Source: Halorientalis litorea
Lineage (GTDB): Archaea; Halobacteriota; Halobacteria; Halobacteriales; Haloarculaceae
Assembly (NCBI RefSeq): GCF_023028225.1
Contig: NZ_CP095482.1
Span: 1,674,001-1,738,000 of the forward strand
Length of the DNA stretch: 64,000 nucleotides
Reading direction: 5' to 3'
Part shown: positions 60,830 through 64,000 of the stretch, in pieces
Layout of the letters: each line of letters opens with the position of its first letter
Position numbering within the stretch: the stretch's first letter is position 1
Program-made: the position numbers and the translations under genes
The notes under the pieces: model-generated
Told to the model about the DNA's origin: nothing
The model's input: only the letters and a program-made list of their open reading frames with translations
Databases searched by the model: none

Positions 60830-61189
60830 TCAGGCGACGAGCGCGCCGACGACGCCGCCGATGGCAGAGTCGATGGCGAGCGCGAGCGCGACGAACAGGC
60901 CGACGACGACGGCACCGGCACCGAGGAGGCCACCGACGGGGCCGAGGCCGACAGAGCCGACGAGAGTGACGACGAGGCCGAACAGGAGTGCGAGGACGAT
61001 GCCACCGAGCGCGCCGGCCAGCAGGCCGTGCCACGCGCCGCGCCCGAGGCCACCGTCGGCCATGTAGCCGGCGACGACGCCGCCGAGGAACCCCGCCGCG
61101 GCGTGGCCGATGACGGGGATGGCGAACGCGAAGATGCCCACGACGACTTCGACGCCAAAGCCCACGAGAACTGCGCGCCAGTTGGTCAT
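60830..61189 (-). CDS. Small glycine-rich membrane protein (DUF5518-like)
   Basis: 119 residues with four hydrophobic helices and many Gly (GHAAAGFLGGVVAGYMADGGLGRGAWHGLLAGALGGI). From memory it matches the archaeal DUF5518 family, function unknown. It is convergent with hisE and starts at MTNWRAVLVG, the natural start. Confidence 0.82.
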   Translation of the reverse strand: MTNWRAVLVGFGVEVVVGIFAFAIPVIGHAAAGFLGGVVAGYMADGGLGRGAWHGLLAGALGGIVLALLFGLVVTLVGSVGLGPVGGLLGAGAVVVGLFVALALAIDSAIGGVVGALVA

Positions 61190-61305
61190 ACCCGGTGCTA
61201 CCACGGCCCGGCGCAAATGGCTATCGGTGGGGCCGAATCGCCGGCCGGAGTCGGGCCGAGGGCCAAAGCGTGTGCTTTTATGTGCGGCTGTGTTACCGCT
61301 GGCAC

Positions 61306-62268
61306 ATGATTCTCGAGGACCTGCCGACCACGCCGACGTCGGCGGAGCTAATCGACCAAGCCTTCTCCCGGGCGGCCCGGTCGGGGCGAGCGAAATCCGG
61401 GTTCGAGGCCCAGCAGTCGATGCTCCAGACGGCGGCGAACGTCCTCTCGGACAACCTCGAGAACGTCGTGACGTCGTGGCCCGACTTCGACGAACTCGAC
61501 CCGTTCTACCGCGAACTCGTCGACGCCGTCGTCGGTGTCGACGAACTGCGCCAGCACCTCTCGGAAATCGGGTGGGCCTCGCGCAAGACCAGCGAGATTC
61601 GCGACGAGTACCAGGCCCGTTTCCGCGGCGTCGACGCCGAGGGCGCGAAGAAACTCCGCAAACAGGCGTTCGCCCGGTTCGCGGACGTGGTCGAGGAAGT
61701 CGAAGCCGACCTCGAAGCGGTCGGCGCGGCCAGAAACGACCTCCGTAGCCTGCCGGACATCCGGCCCGACGAACCCACTATCGTCGTCGCGGGCTACCCG
61801 AACGTCGGCAAGTCCTCGTTCGTGAACGAGGTCACGAACGCGCGCAACGAGACGGCTTCGTACCCGTTCACGACGACGGAAATCCGGGTGGGCCACATCG
61901 AGCGCGACCACATCCGCTACCAGTTGGTGGACACGCCGGGGCTGCTCGACAGGCCCCCGGAGGACCGCAACGAAATCGAGTCCCAAGCCGTCAGCGCGCT
62001 CGAACACCTCGCCGACGCCGTCCTCGTGTTGGTCGACGCCAGCGGCGAGTGTGGGTACCCGCTCGACGTGCAACTCGAACTGCGGGACGCCCTCGCCGCT
62101 CGCTTCGACGCGCCCGTCCTCACGGTCTGTAACAAGGCCGACCGCTCGCGGGACGTCGAGGCCGACCACTACATGAGCGTCACCGAGGACGAGAACGTCG
62201 ACGGCGTGCTGGACGCGGCCGTCGACGCCGTCGGGTACGAACCCGAACTGCCACTCGACGACCGATAG
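61306..62268 (+). CDS. NOG1-family GTP-binding protein
   Basis: 320 residues. An N-terminal helical domain (about 1-150) precedes the G domain with G1 GYPNVGKSS, G3 DTPGLLDRP and G4 NKAD; the G2-region SYPFTTTEIRVGHI is typical of Obg/NOG1 GTPases. NOG1 is a large-subunit ribosome assembly GTPase. The TGTGCTTTTATGTGCGG about 30-40 nt upstream is the likely promoter. Confidence 0.94.
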   Translation: MILEDLPTTPTSAELIDQAFSRAARSGRAKSGFEAQQSMLQTAANVLSDNLENVVTSWPDFDELDPFYRELVDAVVGVDELRQHLSEIGWASRKTSEIRDEYQARFRGVDAEGAKKLRKQAFARFADVVEEVEADLEAVGAARNDLRSLPDIRPDEPTIVVAGYPNVGKSSFVNEVTNARNETASYPFTTTEIRVGHIERDHIRYQLVDTPGLLDRPPEDRNEIESQAVSALEHLADAVLVLVDASGECGYPLDVQLELRDALAARFDAPVLTVCNKADRSRDVEADHYMSVTEDENVDGVLDAAVDAVGYEPELPLDDR

Positions 62269-62272
62269 CTGG

Positions 62273-63562
62273 CTACGCCGTGCTTCGTTCTGTCGTGACG
62301 TACCGGACCTCCGCCGAGATGTCGCGCCCGGCGGCCGCGTCCACGCGGCGGTCTATCTCGTCGGCGAGGCCGCCGACGCGCTCCCCGGGTGGGACGCCGA
62401 CGGTGACGACGACGCCCGTGGGGGTTCGGCGGATGACACCGCCGTCGTACTCGATGTCCGTCTCTAAGAGTGCCGCGTCCGGCGTCGCGGCCACGGCCCC
62501 CTCGACTTCGACGCGGATGTCCTCCTCGACGGCGGCGTTCTGGAAGGAGTTGACCGTAACGCCGCCGAGAAACACTGAGAGGACGGCGATGGCGGCGGCG
62601 AGGACGGCGACACGCTTGAGCGTGCTGGTGCGTGCTTCGTCCTGCCGGAACCAGTGTTCCGGCCGGTAGCCGTTGTACCACAGCACGAGGAGCGCGGCGA
62701 GGTTGATGGAGAGGCCGTTGACCAACGCGAGGACGCCGGACCCGAGGCTGACCATCGGGAGGCCCCACGCGAGGCCGATGCCGACGGTGGCGGCCGGCGG
62801 GATGAGCGCGACGGCTATCATGACGCCGACGATAGCCGCCGAGACGCCCGAGGACAGCGAGAGCGCGCCCGCCACGCCCGCGCCGAGGGCGACGGCGAGC
62901 GAGAGGAAATCGGGGGCCAACCGCTCGCGTATCTCGGGAATCGAGACGATGTCGAGGCCCGGTGGCACGAGGTGGAGGTAGCGCACGAACGCCGCGAAGG
63001 CGGCGGCACTGACGACTGCGATGGACATCCCGACCACTTGCAGTTTCACGCCGCGGGCGAACATCTCTTGGTCGTCGATGACGGTGCCGACGCTGGCGGC
63101 CATCGCCGGGCCGATGAGCGGTGCGATGACCATCGACCCGACGACGACTGCAGGGGAGTCCAGCAACAGGCCGGCCGTCGCGATGATGGCACTGATGACC
63201 GTCATCACGACGTACGTCCGGGTGGTCGGCGCGAGGTCCGACGCACGACTGTAGAGTTCCTGCCGGGCGATGCGGTCCTCGTCTCTGTCCTCGGCGTACT
63301 GTTCTTCGAGTTCGTCGAACTGCCGGGAGACGACCGTACTCGCGTCGAGGACGACGGTGAACGAGGAGTCGTCGATACCGGCCTCCTGTAGCCGTTCGAG
63401 GACTGGCTCGACGGCCGGCGTCGGGAGGGGCGCGTACACGACCGCCGTCACGTCTCGGCCGCTGGTCTCGTCGGTGACCACGTAGTCAACGCCCTCCCCG
63501 TCCAGTGATTTGAGGACCGTGTCGCGCTTGCCCGTCGGGACGGCGACTTGCAGGAGGCGCAC
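62273..63562 (-). CDS. TIGR00341/DUF389 membrane protein
   Basis: 429 residues from a GTG. The first 130 residues form a soluble ferredoxin-like domain with a coiled segment, then come about seven helices with the DUF389 signature ([24 protein letters not shown] and [18 protein letters not shown]), and a small C-terminal domain ([27 protein letters not shown]). Function unknown. It is convergent with the NOG1 gene, 4 nt between stops. The start was placed where the protein-like sequence begins. Confidence 0.88.
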   Translation of the reverse strand: MRLLQVAVPTGKRDTVLKSLDGEGVDYVVTDETSGRDVTAVVYAPLPTPAVEPVLERLQEAGIDDSSFTVVLDASTVVSRQFDELEEQYAEDRDEDRIARQELYSRASDLAPTTRTYVVMTVISAIIATAGLLLDSPAVVVGSMVIAPLIGPAMAASVGTVIDDQEMFARGVKLQVVGMSIAVVSAAAFAAFVRYLHLVPPGLDIVSIPEIRERLAPDFLSLAVALGAGVAGALSLSSGVSAAIVGVMIAVALIPPAATVGIGLAWGLPMVSLGSGVLALVNGLSINLAALLVLWYNGYRPEHWFRQDEARTSTLKRVAVLAAAIAVLSVFLGGVTVNSFQNAAVEEDIRVEVEGAVAATPDAALLETDIEYDGGVIRRTPTGVVVTVGVPPGERVGGLADEIDRRVDAAAGRDISAEVRYVTTERSTA

Positions 63563-63643
63563 AACTCGCCCGTCGGACGGCGGCGGCAAATACGTGACGG
63601 GACGCCTCGTCACGCTTATCCCGCCGACCGCGCTACGGCAAGT

Positions 63644-64000
63644 ATGTTCGACTCGCGGCCCGACCGGAGCGCGGAGGTGGTCCTCGTCGGCCGCTCCAAC
63701 GTCGGCAAATCGACGCTGATGCGGGAACTGACCGGTCACACCTTCGACACCGGTCAGCGGCCCGGCGTCACCCAGCAACCCAACCACTACGACTGGACCG
63801 CCGAGGACTTCGTCATCTCGGACCTCCCCGGCTTCGGTTTCATGTCGAGTGTCCCCGACGAGGTGCGGGAGGAAATCAAGGACAACATCGTGGAGTATCT
63901 GGAGGTCAACGCCGAGCAGATTCTCGCGGCGGTGCTGGTCGTCGACGGGAAGGCGGTTATCGACATCATCGACCGTCACTCCGGCCCGGACGAGATACCG
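63644..64000 (+). CDS. engB: EngB-like GTP-binding protein, 3' partial
   Basis: The gene runs off the right edge; 119 codons are visible. G1 is [10 protein letters not shown], the switch region is [13 protein letters not shown] and G3 is DLPGFGFM, all EngB/YihA hallmarks. The start [19 protein letters not shown] is close to that of other archaeal members. EngB GTPases assist ribosome assembly in bacteria. It is divergent from the DUF389 gene, with 81 nt between the starts. Confidence 0.93.
   Translation, partial: MFDSRPDRSAEVVLVGRSNVGKSTLMRELTGHTFDTGQRPGVTQQPNHYDWTAEDFVISDLPGFGFMSSVPDEVREEIKDNIVEYLEVNAEQILAAVLVVDGKAVIDIIDRHSGPDEIP

Overview
The window is chromosomal DNA from a halophilic archaeon (class Halobacteria). 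The evidence is high G+C, strongly acidic predicted proteins, leaderless genes with TATA-like boxes about 25-30 nt upstream, frequent ATGA/GTGA gene overlaps, an archaeal RNase P RNA, ribosomal protein S6e, a KaiC-like ATPase, and many short families known only from haloarchaea. I cannot name the genus.

Layout. 2-6278: a co-oriented operon of a VWA protein (5' end outside the window), a membrane coiled-coil protein, a membrane protein with an acidic tail, a MoxR AAA+ ATPase split by a 592-residue intein, and a DUF58 protein. 6280-31165: mostly housekeeping and haloarchaeal genes, including an ABC1/UbiB kinase, S6e, a KaiC-like ATPase, a DHH phosphoesterase whose 3' end sits in a 151-bp tandem duplication, four universal stress proteins, dihydroorotase, a lipoate ligase-like protein, a thioesterase, an isochorismatase-family (probably nicotinamidase) and nicotinate phosphoribosyltransferase pair, a surface lipoprotein, an AMMECR1 protein, RNase P RNA, an M29 aminopeptidase, and a four-gene ECF nickel/cobalt importer. 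The importer is divergent from nikR, with a NikR-like operator between them.

32640-45581 is an accessory catabolic island: an MFS transporter; a spermidine/putrescine-type ABC importer (substrate-binding protein, ATPase, two permeases); two ureohydrolases (one with the canonical GGDH metal motif, one with GGDD); a class III aminotransferase; a cyclase-family hydrolase; a DUF1989 (urea carboxylase-associated) protein; an amidase; and a LUD-domain protein. Together they suggest uptake and breakdown of a guanidino or polyamine compound to release nitrogen. The intergenic regions are AT-rich, and two divergent promoter regions share a near-identical 14-nt element.

45831-47251 is a degraded zone at the 3' end of a tRNA-Arg(CCG) gene: a CNNM/DUF21 fragment, an intact hicB beside a hicA inactivated by a stop codon and a 20-bp tandem duplication, and two extra copies of the tRNA 3' end. 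This is what scars of elements integrating at a tRNA look like.

47294-64000 returns to core genes: a membrane-anchored 2Fe-2S ferredoxin, 6-phosphogluconate dehydrogenase, valyl-tRNA synthetase, small zinc-ribbon proteins, rhodanese, PadR and winged-helix regulators, a UvrD-like helicase, riboflavin synthase, a PrsW-type protease, PdxT, a bifunctional-nuclease-family protein, HisE, a NOG1-type GTPase, a DUF389 membrane protein and the start of an EngB-like GTPase.
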